NCBI GenBank assembly: GCA_043764135.1
Contig: JAYUKV010000019.1
Location: forward strand, 1 to 5,313
DNA: 5,313 nt
Direction of reading: 5' to 3'
From: JAYUKV01 sp043764135
Lineage (GTDB): Bacteria > Patescibacteriota > JACMRA01
The position numbers were made by a program, and so were the translations under genes. Under the pieces are notes generated by a model, which ran no database searches, had not been told where the DNA came from, and saw only the letters and a list, made by a program, of their open reading frames with translations. This document shows positions 1-5,313 of the stretch, in pieces. The stretch's first letter is position 1. The number at the start of each line of letters is the position of its first letter.

Positions 1-80
1 TAGGAAAAGTTTATCATATTCGCGATGTGAATTAATTCATGAAGCTAGTATTAGAATATTCATCCACGATTACAACAAAA

Positions 81-121
81 AAATAGCACTAAAACTTAAT
101 TATAAGTTTTAGGTGCTATTT
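81..121 (-). terminator. Long hairpin with minus-strand U-tract
   Basis: Bases 81-98 pair with 103-121 to form an 18-bp stem with one bulged G and a four-base ATTA loop. Seven A residues at 77-83 become a T-run after the stem on the minus strand, so the structure reads as an intrinsic terminator for leftward transcription. On the + strand the stem is followed only by ATTTGAGG, which is a poor tail. It could still end a gene lying left of the window, since the window opens with TAG. No minus-strand gene lies between this hairpin and glmS, so the leftward reading lacks an obvious client. Confidence 0.6.
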
Positions 122-159
122 GAGGAACGACCGAAATAAGCAATGTCAATTTATTTTTT

Positions 160-190
160 TTGACAAAGTCAAACACTTACATAATTATAG
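160..190 (+). promoter_or_regulatory. Likely glmS promoter
   Basis: A perfect -35 hexamer TTGACA lies at 160-165. The -10 is ambiguous: TAATTA at 182-187 has a 16-base spacer and TTATAG at 185-190 has a 19-base spacer. Transcription would begin near 194-197, giving a leader of about 45 bases before the glmS ATG. The -35 box is embedded in two inverted repeats, TTGAC-AAA-GTCAA (160-172) and TGTCAA-N10-TTGACA (144-165), so a repressor could bind over it. That last point is inference. Confidence 0.5.
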
Positions 191-238
191 AAATAACCCA
201 ATTTTTAACTACAAACGGGTACAAAAGAGAATAAGACT

Positions 239-2053
239 ATGTGTGGAATTTTTGGTCATTATGGTGCATTCTTGCCTTCTAATCTAATTGGTGGTCTTCA
301 TCAACTTGAATATCGAGGGTATGATTCTGCTGGACTTGCTGTAATTAATAATGGCAAGTTAAGTCTAACTAAATCTGTTGGTAAAGTTGCGATTCTTGAA
401 TCCAAATCAGTTGGGATTGAAGTTGGTAACCTATCTCCTGTTGGTATTGCTCACACTCGTTGGGCAACCCATGGAGTACCATCGGAGAGTAACGCACACC
501 CGCATCATTCTCAAGATGAATCCATCGCACTTGTGCATAATGGTATTATCGATAATTATGCAGATTTGCGAGCAATGCTAGTCAATAGAGGGGTCAAATT
601 CTACTCTCAAACAGATACTGAGGTTATTGCCAAGTTGATTGAATATCACTACAAAGTTGATTTGAAATCTGCTTTGTTGGAAATTATTCCACAACTTAAA
701 GGTAGTTATTCACTGGCTGTTATTAGTGAGAATGAACCTGATCGAATGGTCGCTTTTCACAATGGTTGTTCATTGATTCTTGGATTGATGGATAATGAAT
801 ATGTGATTGCTTCTGATTTGGCTGCGATTATTGAACATACACGAGATGTTGTGTATCTTGATTGTGGTGAGGTAATTGATATTTCAAATGGTGGTTATTT
901 GATCACTGATCTAAATAACACACCTCTTATCAAGCAAGCTTGCAGAATTGAGTGGGATAGCGAACAAGCCTCTAAATCAGGCTATGATCATTATCTACTC
1001 AAAGAAATTATGGAGCAGGGGGAGTCTGTAGCTTCAACTATTCGTAATCGTGTAGATTGTGAGAATAAGGTTGTGTCTTTGAGGGGTTTGGATACTGTTG
1101 TTGAAAGGCTTAAGTCTATCGATAACATTGTTCTACTTGGCATTGGTACTTCGTACTATTCTTGTAAACTAGGCGAGATGTACTTTGAGGAGCTGACTGG
1201 CAAACCCTGTAAAGCAGAAATGACACCAGAGTTTAGACTCAAAAAGAATACTATCACAGATCGAACGTGGGTCATTGCAATCTCTCAAAGCGGAGAGACT
1301 TATGACACTATTCATGCTTTGAATGAAGCGAAAGCAAAAGGAGCATTGGCTACTTCAATTGTCAATGTAGTTGGTTCTAATATCAGTCGAATTGCAGAAG
1401 CAGGAGTTTATAACCAGATTGGTCCTGAGATCTCTGTTGCATCCACTAAGGCATTTAGTTCCCAAGTCTTGTTGTTATTGCTACATGCAATGTACTTCAA
1501 CCAAGTCAACGGGGTGAGTAATTCTGATCAACTATTTGTTGAATTGGCTAAGCTACCTGATCTTGTAAAGACCACTTTAGAAGCAAGTGATAAATGTAAG
1601 GATGTAGCATCGCGATTTTGTGATGCACAAGATATTTATTATCTTGGTCTTAAGTACTCGTACCCAATTGCTCTAGAAGGTGCTCTTAAGCTAAAAGAAA
1701 TTAGCCCTAATGTTCATGCAGAAGGACTAAGCGCAGGCGAGCTAAAGCACGGATTTATTGCAATGATCGAGGAAAAACGTCCTACAATTGCTATCAACCC
1801 CTCTGATTCTGTGCATTCTAAGACTAACAATGCAATTGAACAAGTCAAAGCGCGAAGTGGCAAAGTTATAGAAATTATAACTGATCCAGCATCGAACTCC
1901 GAAAATTCAATTCTTGTACCTCAGACACATGAGCTAATTCAACCGATTCTGTGCAATATTGCACTACAATTGTTTGCATATTATTGCAGTGTACAAAATG
2001 GTTTTGACGTCGATAGACCTCGCAACCTTGCAAAAAGTGTTACGGTTGAGTAA
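239..2053 (+). CDS. glmS: Glucosamine-6-phosphate synthase (glutamine--fructose-6-phosphate aminotransferase, isomerizing)
   Basis: Cytosolic enzyme that makes glucosamine-6-phosphate from fructose-6-phosphate and glutamine, the entry step to UDP-GlcNAc for peptidoglycan. The start is fixed because MCGIFG places the nucleophile Cys2 at the mature N-terminus; AAAAGAGA at 223-230 is a weak ribosome site 8 bases upstream. The N-terminal glutaminase domain (about 1-240) carries LEYRGYDSAG (23-32), HTRWATHG (72-79), HNG (100-102) and D126. SIS domain 1 (about 285-420) has GIGTSY (301-306), ISQSGETYDT (348-357) and STKAF (402-406). SIS domain 2 (about 450-590) has KLKEIS with E487, GELKH with H504, and the tail PRNLAKSVTVE with the Schiff-base lysine K599. 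At 604 residues it matches the family (E. coli about 609). Several motif positions deviate: the usual ACGTSYHA is GIGTSYYS, ETADT is ETYDT, and KHGP is KHGF. Monocistronic, ending at a strong terminator. Confidence 0.97.
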   Translation: MCGIFGHYGAFLPSNLIGGLHQLEYRGYDSAGLAVINNGKLSLTKSVGKVAILESKSVGIEVGNLSPVGIAHTRWATHGVPSESNAHPHHSQDESIALVHNGIIDNYADLRAMLVNRGVKFYSQTDTEVIAKLIEYHYKVDLKSALLEIIPQLKGSYSLAVISENEPDRMVAFHNGCSLILGLMDNEYVIASDLAAIIEHTRDVVYLDCGEVIDISNGGYLITDLNNTPLIKQACRIEWDSEQASKSGYDHYLLKEIMEQGESVASTIRNRVDCENKVVSLRGLDTVVERLKSIDNIVLLGIGTSYYSCKLGEMYFEELTGKPCKAEMTPEFRLKKNTITDRTWVIAISQSGETYDTIHALNEAKAKGALATSIVNVVGSNISRIAEAGVYNQIGPEISVASTKAFSSQVLLLLLHAMYFNQVNGVSNSDQLFVELAKLPDLVKTTLEASDKCKDVASRFCDAQDIYYLGLKYSYPIALEGALKLKEISPNVHAEGLSAGELKHGFIAMIEEKRPTIAINPSDSVHSKTNNAIEQVKARSGKVIEIITDPASNSENSILVPQTHELIQPILCNIALQLFAYYCSVQNGFDVDRPRNLAKSVTVE

Positions 2054-2111
2054 ATACTTACCACTTGATCGATAAACCACTCACTTAGGTATTTAATTAA
2101 CCAAGAAATTA

Positions 2112-2138
2112 CCCAAACTATTAAGTTTGGGATTTTTT
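2112..2138 (+). terminator. Intrinsic terminator of glmS
   Basis: CCCAAACT (2112-2119) and AGTTTGGG (2124-2131) form a perfect 8-bp stem with an ATTA loop, followed by A and six T residues (2133-2138). It lies 58 bases past the glmS stop. It also lies just beyond the stop of the convergent minus-strand gene, but the minus-strand tail (TAATTTCTTGG) is a weak U-tract, so it probably serves mainly glmS. Confidence 0.88.
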
Positions 2139-2147
2139 ATTTATCAA

Positions 2148-2471
2148 TTATTGACGAAATTTCGAAGATTCAATGACAATTTTTTTGTTTTTGATTGTTT
2201 TTGCTTTGGAGTTAATTCGTGCTAGGGAAAGAATAATGCATTCTTGTAGGTCGGGTTTATGGATTGATTCGATTGGTTTGCCATCTTGCTGGTCTTTAAC
2301 ATACCAATATCTATGGTTTGAGTTGTAATAGACTGTAACAAGATAGTCTGTGGGGAGATTAGTTTCTTTTAAAATCCCGATAATCCGAAAGCGATATTTA
2401 TCAGCAGTTGGCGTATAGCGATAATAGTCAATGACTAATTCCTTAATCTTGGACCGTTTGAGACTTTTCAT
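2148..2471 (-). CDS. Small basic tyrosine-rich protein of unknown function
   Basis: A 107-residue protein that I do not recognise. It is strongly basic (about 22 Lys/Arg against 11 Asp/Glu) with lysine-rich ends (residues 2-10 and 89-97). Its centre is rich in aromatics: YYRY at 16-19, VYY at 47-49 and YWYV at 55-58. Alternating hydrophobic stretches at 26-34 and 43-49 suggest beta strands, and 76-88 suggests a helix. There is no signal peptide or membrane segment, so it is probably cytosolic. The charge would suit nucleic-acid or ribosome binding, but that is only inference. Reality is supported by a clear ribosome site, AGGAAA, immediately upstream of the ATG. It is divergent from prfA, with 154 bases between the two chosen starts, and converges on glmS. 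A spurious frame is possible, but the ribosome site and the way it fills the gap argue against this. Confidence 0.62.
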   Translation of the reverse strand: MKSLKRSKIKELVIDYYRYTPTADKYRFRIIGILKETNLPTDYLVTVYYNSNHRYWYVKDQQDGKPIESIHKPDLQECIILSLARINSKAKTIKNKKIVIESSKFRQ

Positions 2472-2474
2472 GTG

Positions 2475-2480
2475 TTTCCT
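2475..2480 (-). promoter_or_regulatory. Shine-Dalgarno site of the small basic protein
   Basis: On the minus strand the start reads AGGAAA-CAC-ATG, with AGG six bases from the ATG. This is the best ribosome site of the four genes. It supports both the reality and the start of the 107-residue protein. Confidence 0.6.
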
Positions 2481-2590
2481 ATTTATGAAAATACTAAACT
2501 GTTTTAATACCTTAAAAGATTTAATTTATATTGTAAAGTTGTCTAGAGGACCAGCTGTAAAAATACTTTTGTCAGTTATAACCAACCGTC

Positions 2591-2618
2591 TTGTCAATTT
2601 AACATATATTGTTAATTA
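2591..2618 (+). promoter_or_regulatory. Candidate prfA promoter with overlapping dyad
   Basis: TTGTCA (2591-2596) and TAATTA (2613-2618) are separated by 16 bases and resemble -35 and -10 boxes. The expected transcription start, 6-7 bases beyond the -10, falls at or next to the ATG at 2626. A 17-base dyad, TTAACA-TATAT-TGTTAA (2599-2615), overlaps the spacer and the -10 box and could be an operator. A second TTGTCA occurs 22 bases upstream (2569-2574). In DNA this AT-rich such boxes arise by chance, so confidence is modest. Confidence 0.33.
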
Positions 2619-2625
2619 TCAAAAG

Positions 2626-3681
2626 ATGAAACTTCCTTTAGATCGAATTATAGATGATTATATGGCAATTCAAAACAGTATGTTAGCTACATCAAATACT
2701 GAAGAAATGATTACCTTATCAAGATCATTGTCATCAGAACAGCGAAAATATGATTTAGCAACCCAAATTAAAAAACTAACTAGTGACCTTGATCAAGCAA
2801 AAGCAGGGCTTGAATCTGATCCTTCAATGGCGGATTTGTTTCAATTAGAGATTGAAGATATTGAGAGTAAACTTCCAATTATTGAGGATAAATTACTTAC
2901 TTATCTTACTCCAAAAGATGAAAGAGATGATAAAAATGTAATTTTGGAGATCAAGGCAGGGGCAGGTGGCGACGAGTCAGCGCTATTTGCTCAAGAATTA
3001 CTTAAGTCCTACCAAATTATGTCACAGCAGTTAGGACTGCAGTTCAAAATGACCTCAGGAACAACTAATGATTTAGGAGGTTATAAAGATGTAGAAGTGG
3101 AAATCAAAGGTAACAATGCTTTTTCATGGTTTAAATACGAAGGAGGAGTGCATAGAGTACAAAGAGTTCCAACAACAGAAAAACAGGGTAGAGTACACAC
3201 TTCTACAATAGCTGTGATAGTTTCACCTCTATTAGAAGAAGATAGTACAGAATTCAAGCTTGATATGAGTGAAGTTGATGTAATAGTTACAACCTCCCAA
3301 GGTGCCGGTGGTCAATCTGTAAACACGACTTACTCAGCGATTATGGCTAGACACAATCCTACAGGTATTGAAGCAAGATGCCAAGATGAACGTAACCAAC
3401 TTCAAAACAGAATTAAAGCCTTACAAGTACTTACTTCAAGAGTATATAACCACTTCTTGGAGATCAAGCTAGCTAAGGAGTCAGCAGAGAGAAAAGAACA
3501 AGTTGGTACAATGGATAGGTCCGAGAAAATTAGAACTTATAACTTTCCACAAGACAGACTTACTGATCATAGATTTAATACCAATTGGAATCAGCTGCCG
3601 ACACTTATGCAAGGAGGTATTGTAAAAGTAGTTGAAGATATTAAGAAATTAGAGGCTCAAAGAAACCTTGAAAAATTATAG
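2626..3681 (+). CDS. prfA: Peptide chain release factor 1 (RF1)
   Basis: Translation termination factor that reads UAA and UAG and triggers peptidyl-tRNA hydrolysis on the ribosome. The chosen 351-residue product has an acidic helical N-terminal domain (about 1-100), then AGAGGDES (111-118), HRVQR (176-180), the stop-codon reading tripeptide PTT (182-184, the RF1 PxT pattern rather than the RF2 SPF) and GAGGQSVNTT (226-235) with the catalytic GGQ at 228-230. CQDERNQ (252-258) and TYNFPQDRLTDHR (304-316) follow, both typical of RF1. E. coli RF1 has 360 residues. The open frame extends 65 codons upstream to 2431, but that part does not look like RF1 and overlaps the opposite-strand gene. The Met at 2626 begins the family-like sequence, although no Shine-Dalgarno precedes it. 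Oddities are Ser231 where His often follows GGQ and Met240 where Arg is usual. There is no adjacent prmC-type methyltransferase gene inside the window. Confidence 0.95.
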   Translation: MKLPLDRIIDDYMAIQNSMLATSNTEEMITLSRSLSSEQRKYDLATQIKKLTSDLDQAKAGLESDPSMADLFQLEIEDIESKLPIIEDKLLTYLTPKDERDDKNVILEIKAGAGGDESALFAQELLKSYQIMSQQLGLQFKMTSGTTNDLGGYKDVEVEIKGNNAFSWFKYEGGVHRVQRVPTTEKQGRVHTSTIAVIVSPLLEEDSTEFKLDMSEVDVIVTTSQGAGGQSVNTTYSAIMARHNPTGIEARCQDERNQLQNRIKALQVLTSRVYNHFLEIKLAKESAERKEQVGTMDRSEKIRTYNFPQDRLTDHRFNTNWNQLPTLMQGGIVKVVEDIKKLEAQRNLEKL

Positions 3682-3692
3682 GAATTACATAA

Positions 3693-3720
3693 AAATATAC
3701 ACTCATTGGAGTGTATATTT
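3693..3720. terminator. Bidirectional hairpin between prfA and the EEP-like gene
   Basis: Bases 3693-3704 pair perfectly with 3709-3720 (12 bp) around an ATTG loop. On the minus strand the stem runs into five T residues (complement of 3691-3695), a good terminator for the EEP-like gene. On the + strand the stem ends in TTT then AAG, a weaker tail for prfA. It sits in the 69-base gap between two converging genes, which fits a shared role. Confidence 0.72.
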
Positions 3721-3740
3721 AAGTAAAAGTGTTACTTTTT
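3721..3740 (+). terminator. Second short hairpin with T-run after prfA
   Basis: AAGTAA (3721-3726) pairs with TTACTT (3732-3737) around a five-base loop, and T residues run through 3740. The stem is AT-rich and weak. Placed directly after the longer hairpin, it could act as a backup + strand terminator. Confidence 0.35.
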
Positions 3741-3750
3741 GATTCAATTA

Positions 3751-4956
3751 CTATTCTTGTTTTCTAACACCTTCTACCAATATCCCTGAATGATCTGTAA
3801 AAAAATCAGGATATTTGAGTGATCGTGGGAAAATATGACGAATAAACCATTTGTGACTCCTGTATACAATTGCTAAGTCTAAGCAATAATTGATAATATT
3901 TGCAAAAACTTTTTCGGCAGTTGAACCTGTATAACCATGAAATGTTTTAGCATAGTTATCTGAGTTATTGATTGGATTAATCAATGTATAGTCAGGATAA
4001 ATCTCTTCAATTTCTGATTTGCTGGATTGAATTTCATCGGCATTTACGCTTACACCTCTTAATTTATTAACAATCGCAGGTAAAAAGTAATAAACAACAT
4101 GATTGAGCATTAATGCTTTAAATGCTTTTTGGATTTCAGAGTATTCTTTGGTATTAACTCCATATTTATTTGAATCCATCATCATCACTTTTATCGGTTT
4201 GGAAGCGTCTGACATCGCTTTTATCTGATGCAGGTTCTCATTTGTTCGATCTTTAATCTGTTCGACTGCAGGTTGGTGAAATGCCCCTACATATTCACCC
4301 TGTGAATCGATAATTGATAGAGCAGAATACAACGATATGTAATCAAATTTACCACCTTTATCAAACATCTGAACATTTACATAACCTAACGAATAAGGCA
4401 GTACTGTCAATGAAGCAAGAAGTGATGGAGTCCATGATTTTCTTGTAAGTATTGTTATACCGCATGGTAATTGGTCCTTCTTTACAGTACATGCTACGAA
4501 AGCATAACTGTATCCAGCTTCTAGATACATATTACCAAGTCGTTTGTTAAAAGCTGAATCAACTAAAAAAATGTATTCAGGGTAACCAGCTTTAGAGAAA
4601 TTTTCTTTGAGGTGTTCAATCAATGCTTCATTGGTAATATACTCACGACTATCGCAAATGTCAGTATTATGATTACGCATGTTTATCATATAGAATTTGT
4701 CGTTATTGTATTGACCGTCTGATTTTACAGATTCGTAGTAACCAATTTGACCCCCAGGTACATACAATCTTTGCTTAAGTGCTTTGACTTTTAATGCTTT
4801 TGGGTTGTTTCGAAACTTTGCAAGAGCAAACAAACCCCTTAACAACCTTGGTTGTATGTATAAGTGGTGAAGTTTTCTCTTCGAATTTAGAATGAATTCG
4901 TCCACCGAGGCGCAAAATTCCATGTGTTTGATAAAATTAAATTCTTGCTTGTTCAT
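3751..4956 (-). CDS. Divergent EEP-superfamily (endonuclease/exonuclease/phosphatase-like) protein
   Basis: A 401-residue protein without signal peptide or obvious membrane segment. From about residue 87 it shows the order of EEP motifs: a strand FYMIN with Asn92 at the motif-I position; PEYIFLVDSAF (126-136) where families usually have pDii.LQE; GITILTR (166-172), like G.aIlSr; H227; MMMDSN (258-263), matching the GDfN motif with Asp261 and Asn263; TFHGYTG (338-344), like the TfhGf.G motif; LDLAIVY (359-365), like IDyIfv; and TDHSGILVE (387-395), like SDH.Pv with the catalytic Asp-His pair 388-389. The usual glutamate metal ligand is replaced by the VDS stretch at 132-134. Residues 1-85 are basic and unassigned, and the gap between the DSN and TFHG motifs (about 75 residues) seems long. 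Substrate is unknown: DNA, RNA, phosphoinositide or nucleotide are all possible. The start has a weak TAGG site 8 bases upstream; Met12 is an alternative. Confidence 0.6.
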   Translation of the reverse strand: MNKQEFNFIKHMEFCASVDEFILNSKRKLHHLYIQPRLLRGLFALAKFRNNPKALKVKALKQRLYVPGGQIGYYESVKSDGQYNNDKFYMINMRNHNTDICDSREYITNEALIEHLKENFSKAGYPEYIFLVDSAFNKRLGNMYLEAGYSYAFVACTVKKDQLPCGITILTRKSWTPSLLASLTVLPYSLGYVNVQMFDKGGKFDYISLYSALSIIDSQGEYVGAFHQPAVEQIKDRTNENLHQIKAMSDASKPIKVMMMDSNKYGVNTKEYSEIQKAFKALMLNHVVYYFLPAIVNKLRGVSVNADEIQSSKSEIEEIYPDYTLINPINNSDNYAKTFHGYTGSTAEKVFANIINYCLDLAIVYRSHKWFIRHIFPRSLKYPDFFTDHSGILVEGVRKQE

Positions 4957-4970
4957 AGTTAAAACCTAAA

Positions 4971-4993
4971 CTGTTTGTGACCTGTTTGTCACA
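4971..4993. repeat. Tandem 11-base direct repeat forming an operator-like dyad
   Basis: CTGTTTGTGAC (4971-4981) and CTGTTTGTCAC (4982-4992) abut and differ at one base. Because that base flips TGTGAC to a GTCAC end, the pair also forms the inverted repeat TGTGAC-N6-GTCACA (4976-4993). It lies just downstream of the TATAAT box of the EEP-like gene, where a bound repressor would block initiation. Its function is inferred from position and symmetry. Confidence 0.5.
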
Positions 4994-5000
4994 TTTGGTC

Positions 5001-5037
5001 ATTATAAATAGTTATGACAAAACAATATAGTTGTCAA
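5001..5037 (-). promoter_or_regulatory. Candidate promoter of the EEP-like gene
   Basis: On the minus strand a consensus TATAAT lies at 5006-5001, about 45 bases before the ATG. A consensus TTGACA lies at 5037-5032 but is 25 bases from that -10, too far for a standard sigma-70 pair. Pairing it at 17-18 bases gives only poor -10 boxes (TAACTA or AACTAT). The promoter may therefore use TATAAT with a weak -35, or depend on an activator. TATAAT places the start near 4994, at the edge of the operator-like dyad. Confidence 0.42.
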
Positions 5038-5040
5038 TAA
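5012..5040. repeat. Imperfect palindrome upstream of the EEP-like gene
   Basis: TTATGACAA (5012-5020) and TTGTCAATAA (5031-5040) are inverted copies with one extra A and a 10-base spacer. The core, TGACAA-N10-TTGTCA, is exact. It overlaps the TTGACA box on the minus strand and could bind a dimeric regulator. Confidence 0.4.
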
Positions 5041-5065
5041 TTAAACTGGTTAGCTATATTAATTT

Positions 5066-5101
5066 AAAAAATATTCTCCCTTGATAAAATCAAGGGAGAA
5101 T
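5066..5101 (-). terminator. Strong minus-strand intrinsic terminator
   Basis: Bases 5073-5085 pair perfectly with 5089-5101, a 13-bp stem with a three-base AAA loop. On the minus strand it is followed by A and then six T residues (complement of 5066-5071). It would stop leftward transcription coming from the right end before it enters the EEP-like promoter. The + strand side (TTGAGATT) is not a U-tract. Confidence 0.78.
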
Positions 5102-5280
5102 TGAGATTAGAAAATCTCGTGAGAATTTGGTTTTGTTAGAATTGAATAAACAGGATTGTTTTCCCGTTAGAAGCATTGGCTTTAAGTGCCATCACTTGTT
5201 TGTTTCCAATACTTATAGCCTATTCACCTTTTAATTGTACAAACTAATCGAATAAAATTTATCTAGATATTGATTCTGTT

Positions 5281-5313
5281 ATTTATCTCTTTACCCAATG
5301 GTAAAAGATAAAT
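5281..5313. terminator. Hairpin filling the right edge of the window
   Basis: Bases 5281-5295 pair with 5300-5313, a 14-bp stem with one bulged C and a CAAT loop. It may be a terminator of a gene to the right or left, or a structural element. Its tail lies outside the window, so direction cannot be judged. Confidence 0.5.

Larger units (their letters stand above)
4957..5313. other. Gene-poor, signal-rich intergenic stretch
   Basis: No convincing gene is seen in these 357 bases. From left to right they hold the leader and promoter of the EEP-like gene (4957-5040), a possible rightward promoter (TTGTCA at 5031-5036 and TATATT at 5055-5060, 18-base spacer), a minus-strand terminator (5066-5101), a short GAGATT/AATCTC hairpin (5103-5118) and a closing hairpin (5281-5313). 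Stops are frequent in all frames. The only short minus-strand ATG frame I noted, 5136-5192 (18 residues), has no ribosome site at its ATG. Confidence 0.6.

Noticed and set aside
122..238. A glmS ribozyme-riboswitch in the leader
   Set aside because: The predicted leader is only about 45 bases, and I see neither the cleavage-site context nor the conserved core in the upstream sequence.
378..581. A 67-codon + strand frame inside glmS
   Set aside because: It is an out-of-frame shadow of the well-conserved GlmS glutaminase domain and has no independent ribosome site or family resemblance.
2052..2094. A longer stem between AAATACTTA and TAGGTATTT after glmS
   Set aside because: It is AT-rich with a wobble pair and a 25-base loop, and it is easily explained by chance beside the much stronger terminator at 2112.
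2431..2625. A 65-residue N-terminal extension of RF1
   Set aside because: It does not resemble RF1, overlaps the opposite-strand gene and its ribosome site, and would make the protein well above the usual size of about 360 residues.
2626..3681. Assignment as release factor 2 or a ribosome-rescue GGQ protein
   Set aside because: The stop-reading tripeptide fits PxT, not SPF, and the full N-terminal domain is present, unlike short ArfB-type rescue factors.
239..4956. UGA recoding, suggested by RF1 and the absence of UGA stops
   Set aside because: All four frames are full length without internal TGA, so UGA is not used as a sense codon in them. Four stop codons are too few to infer anything more.
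4976..4993. A CRP-type binding site
   Set aside because: TGTGA and TCACA are separated by eight bases here, while the CRP consensus needs six. It is reported as a dyad of unknown binder.

Overview
This is an AT-rich bacterial chromosomal segment (roughly one third G+C by eye) with four widely spaced genes. Two are recognisable housekeeping genes: glmS (amino-sugar synthesis, + strand) and prfA (peptide chain release factor 1, + strand). The other two are on the minus strand: a small orphan gene between them and a divergent protein that I read as a member of the endonuclease/exonuclease/phosphatase (EEP) fold. All four open frames run full length under the standard code, and they stop at TAA or TAG. 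The organism cannot be named from this window. The low G+C, drifted motif residues in GlmS and RF1, and lack of operon structure would suit a reduced-genome lineage such as Candidate Phyla Radiation bacteria (Saccharibacteria-like), but that is a weak inference.

Layout. Bases 1-238 are intergenic. They hold a long hairpin whose U-tract lies on the minus strand, then a likely glmS promoter with a consensus TTGACA box. glmS (239-2053) ends before a clear intrinsic terminator (2112-2138). A small basic, tyrosine-rich protein converges on the same terminator from the minus strand (2148-2471) and has a good Shine-Dalgarno sequence. A 154-base divergent promoter region follows, then prfA (start chosen at 2626, not at the first ATG of the open frame). 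prfA ends at a bidirectional hairpin (3693-3720) and a second short hairpin with a T-run (3721-3740). The EEP-like gene (3751-4956, minus strand) meets prfA tail to tail.

The last 357 bases (4957-5313) contain no convincing gene but are rich in signals. Upstream of the EEP-like gene there is a TATAAT box, two abutting 11-base direct repeats that also form a dyad, and a larger imperfect palindrome. Farther right are a perfect 13-bp minus-strand terminator and a hairpin that fills the last 33 bases. The stretch between those two hairpins may be a short minus-strand transcript.

The genes do not look functionally linked. Each appears to be transcribed alone, with its own promoter region and terminator. 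I see no mobile element, CRISPR array, tRNA or rRNA. The points most worth a second look are the EEP-like protein with an altered metal-ligand motif under an operator-rich promoter, and two possible small minus-strand transcripts, one beside glmS and one at the right end.
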